Below are positions 33,716 through 43,146 of a DNA stretch of 64,000 bases, in pieces. The notes below the pieces were generated by a model. The model was given only the letters and a program-made list of their open reading frames with translations. It did not search any database and had not been told where the DNA came from. The first letter of the stretch is position 1, and every line of letters starts with the position of its first letter. The stretch comes from Janthinobacterium lividum (lineage in GTDB: Bacteria > Pseudomonadota > Gammaproteobacteria > Burkholderiales > Burkholderiaceae_D): NCBI RefSeq assembly GCF_011601275.1, contig NZ_JAAOLY010000002.1, forward strand, positions 62,001 through 126,000, read 5' to 3'. The position numbers and the translations under genes were made by a program.

Positions 33716-34465
33716 TTAAAACGTCTTGCTGACCGTCAGCTGCAGCGCCGTCTTGCCCATGAATTTGCCATTCACGGGCGAGGCATAGGCCGACTTGCCC
33801 GCGTTCGTGCCGATCACGGCCAGCGCGCCCGTAACGATGCCGAAGTCGCGCGTGACGCCCACTTTCCAGTCCGTGTAGCTCGATGCATCATTATTCTTGA
33901 CCTTCTGGTGGCCCGCGTGCAGGTTGCCGGTCCAGCCGTTCGTCAGGTCGATATTCGCGCCAATGTCCAGGTAGCCGCTGTTCTTGCTGTTGACGATGCC
34001 GAACAGGTTCGAGACGGCGTGCGAATACTTGACGTAGGCGGGGCCGTACGACAGCTGGCCGTAGACTTCCTGCGTGTCGGCGTCGGCCAGGCCGGCGACG
34101 TGCTTCAAGCCGTTGTCCGCATATACATAGGCGAGCACGCCCACGTCATAGCCAACATCGCCGCCCAGCTGCCCGCGCTTGCCCGCATACAGATCCACTT
34201 CCACGTCGCCGCTGCCGCCCGCGTCCTTGGTCCACTTGATGGTGGAAGCCCAGGCACCCGCGTACAGGCCCATCGGATTGTTGACATAATCGATGCCGCC
34301 TTGCAGCGCGGGCTTCAAGCGCGTTTGCGAGATGCCGCGGTAGCGGTAGTCGGATACGCCGGCCACGTTGAAACTCACTTCATTGTCGGGCTTTGCCTCG
34401 TCCGCGTGGGCCAGGCTGCCCGTAAAAGCAGTGGCGACGGCAAGTGCAAGTAGCATTTTGTTCAT
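33716..34465 (-). CDS. TorF-family putative outer-membrane porin
   Basis: A 249-aa exported protein with signal peptide (residues 1-21, ends AHA). It is rich in alternating beta-strand sequence and has the family start FNVAGVSDYRYRGISQTRLKPALQGGIDY, matching the TorF putative porin family (conserved 'choice-of-porin' group in betaproteobacteria). It ends with the aromatic residue Phe (LTVSKTF), as outer-membrane barrels do. It is a single-gene unit with its own terminator. The transported solute is unknown; the gene is next to kdp but separated by 131 bp. Confidence 0.82.
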   Translation of the reverse strand: MNKMLLALAVATAFTGSLAHADEAKPDNEVSFNVAGVSDYRYRGISQTRLKPALQGGIDYVNNPMGLYAGAWASTIKWTKDAGGSGDVEVDLYAGKRGQLGGDVGYDVGVLAYVYADNGLKHVAGLADADTQEVYGQLSYGPAYVKYSHAVSNLFGIVNSKNSGYLDIGANIDLTNGWTGNLHAGHQKVKNNDASSYTDWKVGVTRDFGIVTGALAVIGTNAGKSAYASPVNGKFMGKTALQLTVSKTF

Positions 34466-34596
34466 GGTTGTTCTTCTTCATGGGTGGTATGGGCCTTTGC
34501 CAACATGGCGCAGCTGGCCCGCCGCTGCAAAAATTTGGGTACAGCGTCCCCCTGGCGCGCGCGGCGCCTGTTTTCAAACAGGGGAAATAACAGGTG

Positions 34597-35295
34597 TTAG
34601 AGCGGCAGCAGCAGCCGGTAGCCGACGGCCGTTTCCGTCAGCAGGTACTGCGGCTGGGCCGGATCGGCTTCCAGCTTCTGGCGCAGATGGCCCATGTAGA
34701 TGCGCAGATAGTGGCCGTTTTCACTGTTCGAAGGCCCCCACACTTCGCGCAGAAGCTGCGGATTTGTGACCACCCTGCCGGCGTTTTTCACCAGCACCGA
34801 CAGCAAACGGAATTCCGTCGGCGTCATGTGCACCAGCTGCTTGTTGCGCGTCACCAGCCGGTCCTTCAGGTCGACGCGCACGTCGCCAAACTGCACCACG
34901 CCATCGTCGCTGGCGGCGGGCTGGCGCTGGCGGCGCAGGGTGGCGCGCACGCGGGCCAGCAATTCGCCCACGCCGAACGGCTTGGTCAGATAATCGTCGG
35001 CGCCCGCGTCCAGCGCACGGATCTTGTCCTGCTCGTCGACGCGCGCCGACAGCACGATGATGGGCACGGCCGACCATTTGCGGATGTCGGCGATGAAATC
35101 GATGCCGTCGCCGTCCGGCAGCCCCAGGTCCAGCACGATCAGGTCGGGCCGGCGCGTGCCCGCATCGATCAGGCCCCGCTGCATGGTGGCCGATTCGAAA
35201 ATCTGCCACCCCTCGTCTTCCAGCGCGGCGCGCACGAAGCGGCGGATTTGCGGTTCATCCTCGACCAGCAAGGCGGTGGCGGAAGGTTCGTTCAT
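34597..35295 (-). CDS. kdpE: KdpE response regulator
   Basis: A 232-aa OmpR/PhoB-type response regulator for potassium limitation. The receiver domain (about 8-120) has the acidic pair in VEDEPQ, phospho-acceptor Asp in LIVLDLGLPDGDG, and Lys in DYLTKPFG. The C-terminal winged helix includes LTPTEFRLLSVLVKNAGRVVT-like sequence (MTPTEFRLL) and HYLRIYMGHLRQKLE. Its ATG overlaps the kdpD stop by 4 bp. It should bind direct repeats in front of kdpF. It is the last gene of the kdp unit. Confidence 0.96.
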   Translation of the reverse strand: MNEPSATALLVEDEPQIRRFVRAALEDEGWQIFESATMQRGLIDAGTRRPDLIVLDLGLPDGDGIDFIADIRKWSAVPIIVLSARVDEQDKIRALDAGADDYLTKPFGVGELLARVRATLRRQRQPAASDDGVVQFGDVRVDLKDRLVTRNKQLVHMTPTEFRLLSVLVKNAGRVVTNPQLLREVWGPSNSENGHYLRIYMGHLRQKLEADPAQPQYLLTETAVGYRLLLPL

Positions 35296-38039
35296 ATTGG
35301 TTTTCCTGTTTCAAAGTCGTTCGCGTCATCGAGCTCGATCTCCGGCGGCGCCGGGGGCGTGCCCAGCGGCAGGCTGAAGACGATGGCGGCGCCCTGTCCC
35401 GGCGCGTGCGGCTGCGCGTGGATGGTGCCGCCGTGGGCTTCGACAATGGCGCGGCAGATGGCCAGCCCCAACCCGACACCCGGCTTGTTCGATTCGCGTT
35501 CGCCGCGCGTGAATTTTTCAAAGATGGCTTCCTCCCGGCCCGGCGGCAAGCCCGGGCCATCGTCAAGCACCGTCACCTGCAGGAACTGGCCGTGCACCCC
35601 GGCCGCGACTGTGATGGTGCTGCCGGCCGGCGTGTACTTGGCCGCGTTTTCCAGCAGGTTGCACAGCACGCGCTCGACCAGCACGGCGTCGTAGCGCACC
35701 AGCGGCAGGTCCGGCGCCAGCTGCGTCTGCACGGCATGCTGCTGCAACTGCGGGCCGCTGGCGCGCAACGCGCTGCCGACCACCTCTTCCAGCGCCTGCC
35801 ACTGCAGGTTCAGGCGCACCTGGCCGCTTTCGATGCGCGCCATGTCCAGCAAGTTCGCCACCAGGGCGCTCATGCGCACGGTTTCGGACTGCAGCGAGCG
35901 CGCCATGTCCAGCTGCGCGCTCGACAACGCTGGCCGCGACAGGGCCAGCGATTCGGCCAGGCCCACCAGCGACGTCAAGGGCGTGCGCAAGTCGTGCGAC
36001 AGGGCCGCCAGCAGCGAATTGCGCAGCCGCTCCGATTCCATCTGCAGCAGCGCGCCCTGGGCAACGTCGATGTAGTGCACGCGCTCGAGGGCGATGGCCG
36101 CCAGGGCGGCAAAGGTATCGAGGTGCTGGCGCTGTTCCGGCACCAGCAGCCAGCGTCCACGCTGCGTTCCCTCGAGCGGCAGCAGCGCCAGCACGCCGCG
36201 CGTGCGCATCGGCGCGATCAGCGGCAGGTAGAAAATGGGCGACGCCGGCAAGGTGTCGGTGCCAGTCCCCGCCGCCTGCGCATGGTCGAAGGCCCACTGG
36301 GCGATGCCGATATCGAGCGCCTCGCCGCCATTCGGGGCCTGCAAGCTGCCCTCGTCATCGGGCAGCAGCAAGGTGGCGCGCGCGCGGAAAGCCCGTTCGA
36401 TGGCGCTTTTCGTGATGTCGAAAATCTGCTCCGTCTGCAGCACGCCGGACAGCTCGCGCGAGAATTCATACAGGGCGCGGGCGCGCGCTTCGCGGTGCGA
36501 GGCCACGCGCGCCTGGAAGCGCAGGCCCGCCGTCAGGTGGCCCGTGATCAGGCCCACGGCCAGCATCACGCCAAACGTGATCACGTACTGGAAGTCGCCC
36601 ACGGCAAACGAAAAACGCGGTGGCACGAAGACGAAATCAAAACAGGCAACGCCCACCAGGCTGGCCAGCGCCGCCGGCCCGCGCCCCAGGCGCACCGCCA
36701 CCAGCACCACCGTCAGCAGGGAAAGCATGGCGATATTGGCCAGGTCAAGATAAGGCTGCAATGGAACCGAGGCGAGGGCCGTGGCCAGGCTGGCGCCGGC
36801 GGCCAGGATGTAGCGCCAATGGCGCGATGGCCGGCGCGGCGCTTCCGCATCGTCGCCGGCTGCGCGCCGGGGCGCCGCATCGGCTGGCGGCAAGCCTACT
36901 TCGATCAGGTCGATATCGGGCGCCAGGCTGGCCATGCGCGCGGCCGGCGGCGCCTGCCACAGGCGCGCCAGCGCATTGAAGTTGGCATGGCCACGGCCGA
37001 CGATGACTTTCGAGATATTCGCGCTGCGCGCATACTCGACCACGGCGCCGGCGATGTCGGCCGACGGCACGATGGCAGTGCGCGCGCCCAGATCCTGCGC
37101 CAGTTTCAGGGTTTTCAAAATACGCTCGCGCTGGCCCGCCGGCAGGCGCTGCAAACGCGGCGTTTCCACGTACAGCGCATGCCATTCCGCATTCAGCTGG
37201 CTGGCCAGGCGCGCCGTGCTGCGGATCACGTGTTCGCCTCCCGCGTGCGGTCCCACGCACGCCAGCAGCGCGGCGCCCGTCTTCCACACGGGATTGATCG
37301 ATTTTTCGACACGGTAGGCTTGCACGTCGTCCTGCACCCGGTCCGCCGTGCGGCGCAAGGCCAGTTCGCGCAAGGCGATCAGATTCCCCTTGCGGAAAAA
37401 ATGCTGCGACGCCCGCTCGGCCTGCAGCGGCTGATACACCTTGCCCTGCTTCAGGCGGCGCAGCAGTTCGTCGGCGGGTATATCGACCAGCACCACTTCG
37501 TCGGCGCGGTCGAACACCGTGTCTGGCAAGGTCTCGGCCACGCGCACGCCCGTGATCCCGCCCACCACGTCGTTCAGGCTCTCCAGGTGCTGCACGTTGA
37601 CGGTCGACAGCACGTCGATGCCGGCGGCCAGCAATTCCTCGACATCCTGCCAGCGCTTCGGATGGCGCGAACCGGCCACGTTCGAATGGGCCAGCTCATC
37701 CATCAGTATCAAAGGCGGCGCGCGACGCAGGGCCTCGTCCAGGTCGAATTCGTACAGGGTCTTGCCCCGGTACTCGATGGCCTTCAGGGGCAGCACGGGC
37801 AAGCCGTCCAGCTGGGCCGCCGTATCCAGGCGCCCATGCGTCTCCACCACGCCCACCAGCAAATCCTGGCCATCGGCCAGCAGCTTGCGCGCGGCGGCCA
37901 GCATCGCATAGGTCTTGCCGACGCCGGCCGAGGCGCCAAAATAGATGCGCAGCCGGCCGCGCGCGGCTTTCTTTTCCTGCGCCTGCACTTGCGCCAGCAG
38001 GGCATCAGGATCGGGGCGTTGGCTGTCGTTGGGAAGCAT
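35292..38039 (-). CDS. kdpD: KdpD sensor histidine kinase
   Basis: A 915-aa K+/turgor sensor. The N-terminal KdpD domain has Walker A GASAGVGKTYAML and DELAHSNVAGSRHPKRWQDV. A universal-stress-protein-like part follows (about 250-370), then four close membrane helices (about 405-500), a GAF-like region, the dimerisation His in ALSHDLRTPLTSLVG, and the ATPase boxes NLLENAAKYTP, DDGPGLPPG and GVGLGLAICRAIVEAHGG. Length fits KdpD (about 890-900). It starts 149 bp after kdpC; that gap holds two palindromic repeats, so kdpDE may be transcribed partly separately. Confidence 0.96.
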   Translation of the reverse strand: MLPNDSQRPDPDALLAQVQAQEKKAARGRLRIYFGASAGVGKTYAMLAAARKLLADGQDLLVGVVETHGRLDTAAQLDGLPVLPLKAIEYRGKTLYEFDLDEALRRAPPLILMDELAHSNVAGSRHPKRWQDVEELLAAGIDVLSTVNVQHLESLNDVVGGITGVRVAETLPDTVFDRADEVVLVDIPADELLRRLKQGKVYQPLQAERASQHFFRKGNLIALRELALRRTADRVQDDVQAYRVEKSINPVWKTGAALLACVGPHAGGEHVIRSTARLASQLNAEWHALYVETPRLQRLPAGQRERILKTLKLAQDLGARTAIVPSADIAGAVVEYARSANISKVIVGRGHANFNALARLWQAPPAARMASLAPDIDLIEVGLPPADAAPRRAAGDDAEAPRRPSRHWRYILAAGASLATALASVPLQPYLDLANIAMLSLLTVVLVAVRLGRGPAALASLVGVACFDFVFVPPRFSFAVGDFQYVITFGVMLAVGLITGHLTAGLRFQARVASHREARARALYEFSRELSGVLQTEQIFDITKSAIERAFRARATLLLPDDEGSLQAPNGGEALDIGIAQWAFDHAQAAGTGTDTLPASPIFYLPLIAPMRTRGVLALLPLEGTQRGRWLLVPEQRQHLDTFAALAAIALERVHYIDVAQGALLQMESERLRNSLLAALSHDLRTPLTSLVGLAESLALSRPALSSAQLDMARSLQSETVRMSALVANLLDMARIESGQVRLNLQWQALEEVVGSALRASGPQLQQHAVQTQLAPDLPLVRYDAVLVERVLCNLLENAAKYTPAGSTITVAAGVHGQFLQVTVLDDGPGLPPGREEAIFEKFTRGERESNKPGVGLGLAICRAIVEAHGGTIHAQPHAPGQGAAIVFSLPLGTPPAPPEIELDDANDFETGKPI

Positions 38040-38065
38040 GTTGTATTTTAATCTTCTTGGGCATT

Positions 38066-38110
38066 GTAGGTCGGATTAGCGCGTCCGAAGGGCGCGCGTA
38101 ATCCGACAAC
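38066..38110 (+). repeat. REP-like palindromic repeat in the kdpC-kdpD gap (forward)
   Basis: GTAGGTCGGATTAGCGCG and CGCGCGTAATCCGACAAC form the arms around TCCGAAGG. It is the same family as the elements at 29273 and 29362. Confidence 0.7.
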
Positions 38111-38134
38111 ATTGTTGGCCTGGCTGGTGGTGGT

Positions 38135-38164
38135 GTCGGCTTACGCTGCGCTAAGCCGACCTGC
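38135..38164 (-). repeat. REP-like palindromic repeat in the kdpC-kdpD gap (reverse)
   Basis: GTCGGCTTA-CGCTGCG-CTAAGCCGACCTGC is a family variant in which the ATTA/TAAT arms became CTTA/TAAG, a paired change that keeps the stem. Its orientation is opposite to the copy at 38066, giving a BIME-like pair. Confidence 0.65.
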
Positions 38165-38188
38165 GCCGACCTGCGCACGGTTGCCAGC

Positions 38189-38764
38189 TTACTTTGCCAT
38201 GGCATCCAACGCCAGATTCAGTTCCAGCACATTCACGCGCGGTTCGCCGAAAAAGCCGATATACGCGGTTTTCTGCACCTTGGCGATAGCGTTTTCCACC
38301 TGCGCCAGCGGCATGGCGCGCACGCGGGCCACGCGCGGCGCCTGGTACAAGGCGCCCGCCAGGCTGATTTCAGGATCCAGGCCGCTGCCCGACGCCGTCA
38401 CCAGGTCGACGGGAATCGGATTGCGGTTGCCCGGGTCGGCGGCCTGCAGGGCGGCGATGCGCGCCTTGACGGCGTCCACCAGGGCCGGATTGGTCGGGCC
38501 CTGGTTCGAGCCGCCCGAACCGGCGCCATTATTCGCCATCGGCGCGGTGGCCGATGGACGGCCCCAGAAGTACTTGGGCGAGGTGAATGACTGGCCGATC
38601 AGGGTCGAGCCGACGGGCTTGCCACCACGCTCGACGATGCTGCCGTTGACTTCATCGCTGAAAGCCAACTGGCCGATGCCGGCCGTGGCAAATGGATAGA
38701 CGACGCCGCAGATCACGGTCAGCGCGGCAAACAGGACCAGGGCGGGACGTACGATGATGCTCAT
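38189..38764 (-). CDS. kdpC: KdpC subunit of the potassium-transporting ATPase
   Basis: A 191-aa single-span periplasmic subunit that stabilises ATP binding and assembly of the KdpFABC pump. It has one N-terminal helix (about 7-29) and the family motifs GSTLIGQSFTSPKYFWGRPSAT, NPIPVDLVTASGSGLDPEIS and ARVRAMPLAQVENAI. Length is typical (about 190). It lies 10 bp after kdpB. It is followed by the repeat-containing gap before kdpD. Confidence 0.96.
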   Translation of the reverse strand: MSIIVRPALVLFAALTVICGVVYPFATAGIGQLAFSDEVNGSIVERGGKPVGSTLIGQSFTSPKYFWGRPSATAPMANNGAGSGGSNQGPTNPALVDAVKARIAALQAADPGNRNPIPVDLVTASGSGLDPEISLAGALYQAPRVARVRAMPLAQVENAIAKVQKTAYIGFFGEPRVNVLELNLALDAMAK

Positions 38765-38774
38765 GATGGTTCCT

Positions 38775-40859
38775 TTATACTAAATTGAGTGCGGACAGCA
38801 GCATGTCGATCAGCTTGATGCCGATGAAGGGCAGGACGATGCCGCCCAGGCCATAGATCAGCAGGTTGCGGCGCAACAGGCTGGCCGCGCCGATGGCCCG
38901 GTATTGCACGCCTTTGAGCGCCAGCGGAATGAGCACGACGATGATCAGGGCATTGAAGATCACGGCCGACATGATGGCCGACGCGGGGCTGGCCAGGTGC
39001 ATGATGTCGAGCGCCTTCAACTGCGGGTACGTGCCGACAAACGCCGCCGGGATGATGGCGAAGTACTTGGCGATGTCGTTCGAGATCGAGAACGTGGTCA
39101 GCGAACCGCGCGTCATCAGCATCTGCTTGCCGATTTCAACGATTTCCAGCAGCTTGGTCGGGTTCGAATCCAGGTCAACCATATTGCCCGCCTCCTTGGC
39201 CGCCTGCGTGCCCGAGTTCATGGCCACGGCCACGTCGGCCTGGGCCAGCGCCGGCGCATCGTTGGTGCCGTCGCCCGTCATGGCCACCAGGCGGCCTTCG
39301 GACTGGTAGCTGCGGATCAGTTTCAGCTTGTCTTCCGGCGTCGCCTCGGCGAGAAAATCGTCCACGCCCGCCTCGGCAGCGATCGCCGCGGCCGTCAGCT
39401 TGTTGTCGCCCGTGATCATGACGGTCTTGATGCCCATGCGACGCAATTCCGCGAAGCGTTCCTTGATGCCGCCCTTGACGATATCCTTCAGCTCCACGGC
39501 GCCCATCACGCGGCCGTCGTCGACCACCACCAGCGGCGTGCTGCCGCGGCGAGCGATGTCGTCGACGGCGCGTCCCACCTCGGCCGGATACGGCTGGCCC
39601 AGCGCTTCCACATACTTTTTCATGGAATCGGCCGCGCCCTTGCGCAGCTGGCGCACCTGCTGCTCGCCCGGGATATCGACGCCGCTCATGCGCGTTTGCG
39701 CCGTGAAAGGCACAAAGGTGGCGTGCAGGCTGGCCATCTCGCGTTCGCGGATATTGAACTTCTGCTTGGCCAGCACGACGATGCTGCGCCCTTCCGGTGT
39801 TTCATCGGCCAAGGAGGCCAGCTGCGCCGCATCGGCCAGTTGCTGCTCCGTCACGCCGGGCGCAGGTACAAAGCTCGACGCCTGGCGGTTGCCCAGTGTG
39901 ATGGTGCCCGTTTTATCGAGCAGCAGCACGTCCACGTCGCCGGCCGCTTCCACGGCGCGACCCGACGTAGCGATCACGTTGGCCTGCATCATGCGGCTCA
40001 TGCCGGCCACGCCGATGGCGGACAACAGACCGCCGATGGTGGTCGGAATCAGGCACACGAGCAGCGCGATGAGCACCGTGATCGTCACGGGCGTGCCACT
40101 GCCGGCCGCCGCCACGGAAAACAGCGAATACGGCAGCAGGGTCACAGTGACGATCAGGAACACGATCGACAGGGCCACAAGTAAAATCGTCAGGGCGATC
40201 TCGTTCGGCGTCTTCTGGCGCTTGGCGCCTTCGACCATGGCGATCATGCGGTCGATGAATGCTTCGCCAGGGTTGACGGAGACGCGCACCAGCAACCAGT
40301 CCGACAGCACGCGGGTGCCGCCCGTGACGGCGGAAAAGTCGCCGCCCGACTCGCGGATGACGGGCGCCGATTCGCCCGTGATGGCGCTTTCATCGACGGA
40401 GGCCACGCCGGCCGTCACCTCGCCGTCGGCGGGAATGACGTCACCGGCCTCGACCAGCACCGTCATGCCCTTGCGCAGGTCGGTCGCCGGCGTGGGCAGC
40501 CAGGAGGTGCCGTATTTCGGCGTTTGCATTTTCTTTGCCATCACCGTCTGCTTGAGGGCGCGCAGCGAAGCCGCCTGCGCCTTGCTGCGGCCTTCGGCCA
40601 GCGCTTCGGCGAAGTTCGCGAACAGCACGGTAAACCACAGCCATACGGCGACGGCGATGATGAAGCCGAATGGCGCTTCGCCCTGGCCACCGCTGATCCC
40701 GGCCTGGGTCGCCAGCAGGGTCGTGATGATGCTGCCCACATAGACGACGAACATCACGGGGCTGCGCCACTGCGTGCGGGGGTCGAGTTTTTTGAACGCA
40801 TCGACGACGGCGGGGCCGATCAGTGCGGAATCGAACAAAGTCAGGCTTGTGCGTGACAT
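38775..40859 (-). CDS. kdpB: KdpB catalytic P-type ATPase subunit
   Basis: A 694-aa P-type ATPase that powers high-affinity K+ uptake. The phosphorylation site is DKTGTIT (in [15 protein letters not shown]), the actuator loop [11 protein letters not shown], and the hinge [20 protein letters not shown]-terminal and C-terminal helices match KdpB (about 680-690 aa). It lies between kdpA (9-bp gap) and kdpC (10-bp gap). Confidence 0.97.
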   Translation of the reverse strand: MSRTSLTLFDSALIGPAVVDAFKKLDPRTQWRSPVMFVVYVGSIITTLLATQAGISGGQGEAPFGFIIAVAVWLWFTVLFANFAEALAEGRSKAQAASLRALKQTVMAKKMQTPKYGTSWLPTPATDLRKGMTVLVEAGDVIPADGEVTAGVASVDESAITGESAPVIRESGGDFSAVTGGTRVLSDWLLVRVSVNPGEAFIDRMIAMVEGAKRQKTPNEIALTILLVALSIVFLIVTVTLLPYSLFSVAAAGSGTPVTITVLIALLVCLIPTTIGGLLSAIGVAGMSRMMQANVIATSGRAVEAAGDVDVLLLDKTGTITLGNRQASSFVPAPGVTEQQLADAAQLASLADETPEGRSIVVLAKQKFNIREREMASLHATFVPFTAQTRMSGVDIPGEQQVRQLRKGAADSMKKYVEALGQPYPAEVGRAVDDIARRGSTPLVVVDDGRVMGAVELKDIVKGGIKERFAELRRMGIKTVMITGDNKLTAAAIAAEAGVDDFLAEATPEDKLKLIRSYQSEGRLVAMTGDGTNDAPALAQADVAVAMNSGTQAAKEAGNMVDLDSNPTKLLEIVEIGKQMLMTRGSLTTFSISNDIAKYFAIIPAAFVGTYPQLKALDIMHLASPASAIMSAVIFNALIIVVLIPLALKGVQYRAIGAASLLRRNLLIYGLGGIVLPFIGIKLIDMLLSALNLV

Positions 40860-40868
40860 GGTAGCCTC

Positions 40869-42677
40869 TTATTTGATGAAAAGTTGCAGGTGTTCGACGA
40901 TCGGGCCCAGGGCCAGCGCGGGAACGTAATTCAATACACCGACGAGGACGACGACGCAGATCAGCAAGCCGATGAACATGGGGCCGTGCGTGGGCATGGT
41001 GCCGGCATTGGCCGACAGGCGCTGCTTGGCCGCCAGCGAACCGGCCACCGCCAGCACGGGCACGATCACGCCGAAGCGGCCGAACCACATGGCGATCGCC
41101 AGCATCACGTTATAGAACGGCGTGTTGGCGGACAGGCCGGCAAACGCGCTGCCGTTGTTGTTGGCCGCCGACGTGAAGGCGTACAGGATTTCCGAGAAAC
41201 CATGCGCACCCGGATTGGCCACGCCTACCGTGCCAGGTTCGACCATCACGGCGATCGCCGTGCCCGTCAGCACCAGGGCTGGCGTGATCAGGATGGCCAG
41301 CGAGACCATCTTCATTTCATACGCCTGGATTTTCTTGCCCAGGTATTCAGGCGTGCGCCCTATCATCAGGCCGGCGATGAAGACGGCCAGGATGGCGAAC
41401 ATCAGCATGCCGTACAGGCCCGTGCCCACGCCGCCGAAGATCACTTCGCCGAACTGCATCAGCAGCAGCGGCACCATGCCGCCCAGAGGCATGTAAGAGT
41501 CGTGCATGGAATTGACGGCGCCGCACGATGCGGCCGTCGTCACCGCCGCGAACAGAGTCGAGGAGCTGATGCCGAAGCGCGTTTCCTTGCCTTCCATATT
41601 GCCGCCCGATTGCAGGCTGCTGGCCTGCTGGTCCACGCCCAGCGCTTGCAGGGCGGGATTGGCTTGCTGCTCGGCGCTCATCACGCCGGCCGTCATGGCG
41701 ACAAAGATCAATGTCATGGCGGCCAGCACGGCCCAACCCTGGCGCATGTCGCCCACCATGCTGCCGAAGGTGAAGCACAGGCCGGCGGGAATGATGAAGA
41801 TGGCCAGCATCTGCAGGAAGTTTGACAGCACGGTGGGGTTTTCATACGGATGCGAGGAATTGGCGTTGAAGAAGCCGCCGCCATTCGTGCCCAGCAACTT
41901 GATCGATTCCTGCGATGCGACGGGGCCCATGGCGATCGTCTGCGTCGTCGCCACTTGCGCTTCCATTATGGGCTTGCCGGCCGCATCCAGCACTGGCTGG
42001 CCGTCGGCCGCCACCTTTGGCGTTTCATACGCCACGTGGTCGAGCAGGGTCACTTCCTTGTAGGCAGAAAAATTCTGGATCATGCCTTCGCCCATGAAGA
42101 CGACGGACAGGGCCAGCGACAGCGGCAGCAGGATGTACAAGGTCGAGCGCACGAGGTCGACCCAGAAATTGCCGATCGATTTACCCGAGCGCGAGGCGAA
42201 GCCGCGCACCAGCGCGAAAATCACGGCGATACCGGTGGCCGCCGAAAAGAAGTTCTGGCATGCCATGCCCAGCATCTGGGTCAGGTAGCTCATGGTCTGT
42301 TCGCCGCCGTAGCCCTGCCAGTTGGTGTTGGCGACGAAGCTGACGGTGGTATTGAACGAGGAATCGGGGCTGACGGCGCCCAAGCCCTGCGGATTGAGTG
42401 GCAGGAAGCCCTGCAGGCGCTGCAGGCCGTAGACGAAGACGGCGCCCACGGTATTGAAGACAATCAGGGCGATGGCATAGCTTTTCCAGCCCATGGCCTT
42501 GTCGGCGGGCAGGCCGGACCAGCGGTACAGCAGGTTTTCCAGCTTTTGCAGCCAGCCCAGGCCGCGCACGGGCGCATCGCCGGCCACCTTGGCCATGTAC
42601 AAGCCCAGCGGATAACCGGCGGCCAGCAGCACGGCCAGGAAAGCCACCAATAACAGTATCGATTGCGTCGTCATCAC
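40869..42677 (-). CDS. kdpA: KdpA potassium channel-like subunit
   Basis: A 602-aa polytopic K+-binding and translocating subunit, related to Trk/Ktr channels. The filter-type loops include QNFFSAATGIAVIFALVRGF, LGTNGGGFFNANSSHPYENP and ASCGAVNSMHDSYMPLGG. About ten membrane helices are visible. It is slightly longer than the E. coli protein (557), mostly through a periplasmic loop around 195-240. Its ATG overlaps the kdpF stop (ATGA). Confidence 0.97.
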   Translation of the reverse strand: MMTTQSILLLVAFLAVLLAAGYPLGLYMAKVAGDAPVRGLGWLQKLENLLYRWSGLPADKAMGWKSYAIALIVFNTVGAVFVYGLQRLQGFLPLNPQGLGAVSPDSSFNTTVSFVANTNWQGYGGEQTMSYLTQMLGMACQNFFSAATGIAVIFALVRGFASRSGKSIGNFWVDLVRSTLYILLPLSLALSVVFMGEGMIQNFSAYKEVTLLDHVAYETPKVAADGQPVLDAAGKPIMEAQVATTQTIAMGPVASQESIKLLGTNGGGFFNANSSHPYENPTVLSNFLQMLAIFIIPAGLCFTFGSMVGDMRQGWAVLAAMTLIFVAMTAGVMSAEQQANPALQALGVDQQASSLQSGGNMEGKETRFGISSSTLFAAVTTAASCGAVNSMHDSYMPLGGMVPLLLMQFGEVIFGGVGTGLYGMLMFAILAVFIAGLMIGRTPEYLGKKIQAYEMKMVSLAILITPALVLTGTAIAVMVEPGTVGVANPGAHGFSEILYAFTSAANNNGSAFAGLSANTPFYNVMLAIAMWFGRFGVIVPVLAVAGSLAAKQRLSANAGTMPTHGPMFIGLLICVVVLVGVLNYVPALALGPIVEHLQLFIK

Positions 42678-42763
42678 AGTTCCTCCGCCTTCAGCAGCGC
42701 CACCAGCAGGTACACGAGCAGGCCAGCCGAGACGACGGCGCCCAGCACATAAAAGGCGTTCAT
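42674..42763 (-). CDS. kdpF: KdpF small accessory subunit
   Basis: A 29-aa single-helix peptide (VLGAVVSAGLLVYLLVALLKAEEL) stabilising the Kdp complex. Sequence, length and position before kdpA identify it. GGGAG lies 7 bases before its ATG. Its start overlaps the TGA of a 30-codon membrane ORF and its stop overlaps the kdpA ATG, so three frames are chained by ATGA overlaps. Confidence 0.92.
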   Translation of the reverse strand: MNAFYVLGAVVSAGLLVYLLVALLKAEEL

Positions 42764-42852
42764 TTGACGCTCCCTAATTTGTCGCAGGCGACGGCAAAGC
42801 CGGCCGCCAGGACGAAAAACACGGCAATCAAGCCGAGATACACGAGATCCAT
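42760..42852 (-). CDS. 30-residue membrane peptide upstream of kdpF
   Basis: MDLVYLGLIAVFFVLAAGFA is the start of a 30-aa peptide with one hydrophobic helix (about 4-22) and a polar tail ending DKLGSVK. A GAGGGTGGGA stretch precedes the ATG. Its TGA overlaps the kdpF ATG. Codons are GC-rich at third positions. I recall similar short 'YLGL...FF...CDKL' ORFs ahead of kdpF in other proteobacteria but cannot confirm it here. A role as an extra Kdp subunit or regulatory peptide is inferred only from position and topology. Confidence 0.6.
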   Translation of the reverse strand: MDLVYLGLIAVFFVLAAGFAVACDKLGSVK

Positions 42853-42903
42853 TCCCACCCTCATTCAGGTTTGTTTTGATAGTGAGCAGATTAGCCAAAA
42901 GGA

Positions 42904-42952
42904 TCTAAAAAATTCGTAAAGACTGGGGAGGCAGCTGTAAACAAGATGTAAA
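42904..42952 (-). promoter_or_regulatory. Direct-repeat operator region for kdp (candidate KdpE sites)
   Basis: On the minus strand TTTACA occurs at 42952-42947 and 42941-42936 (11 bp apart), then TTTACG at 42920-42915 and TTTAGA at 42909-42904 (11 bp apart). OmpR-family regulators such as KdpE bind such 11-bp-spaced direct repeats. The region is 50-100 bases before the first ORF of the kdp operon. Confidence 0.55.
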
Positions 42953-43130
42953 AACGGCGGCTTTACCGCATAAAATCCATCACAATTGGCGCAAAACCAC
43001 GCGCGCGGCGCACTGTTGTTGCCTTGGAGTAGCGCTATTGCCCGCCGATCAAGATAGAATGCGCGAGCGTCCGCACAAGGACGCCAAGCCTGCCGCACTG
43101 CCCTCCCCCAGTGACGCTGGACGGGATATA

Positions 43131-43146
43131 CTGTATATTTATACAG
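43131..43146. promoter_or_regulatory. LexA (SOS) box upstream of parE
   Basis: CTGTATATTTATACAG matches the CTGT-N8-ACAG LexA operator exactly and the E. coli consensus CTGTATATATATACAG at all but one base. It sits 80 bases before the parE ATG in the 373-bp gap to divergent kdp. No other gene starts between it and parE. A TAGAAT (43055-43060) further upstream could be a -10 element. Confidence 0.75.

Noticed and set aside
35406..38051. An 881-codon plus-strand frame opposite kdpD
   Set aside because: KdpD on the minus strand has all family motifs; the opposite frame is a low-complexity Arg/Gln/His shadow.
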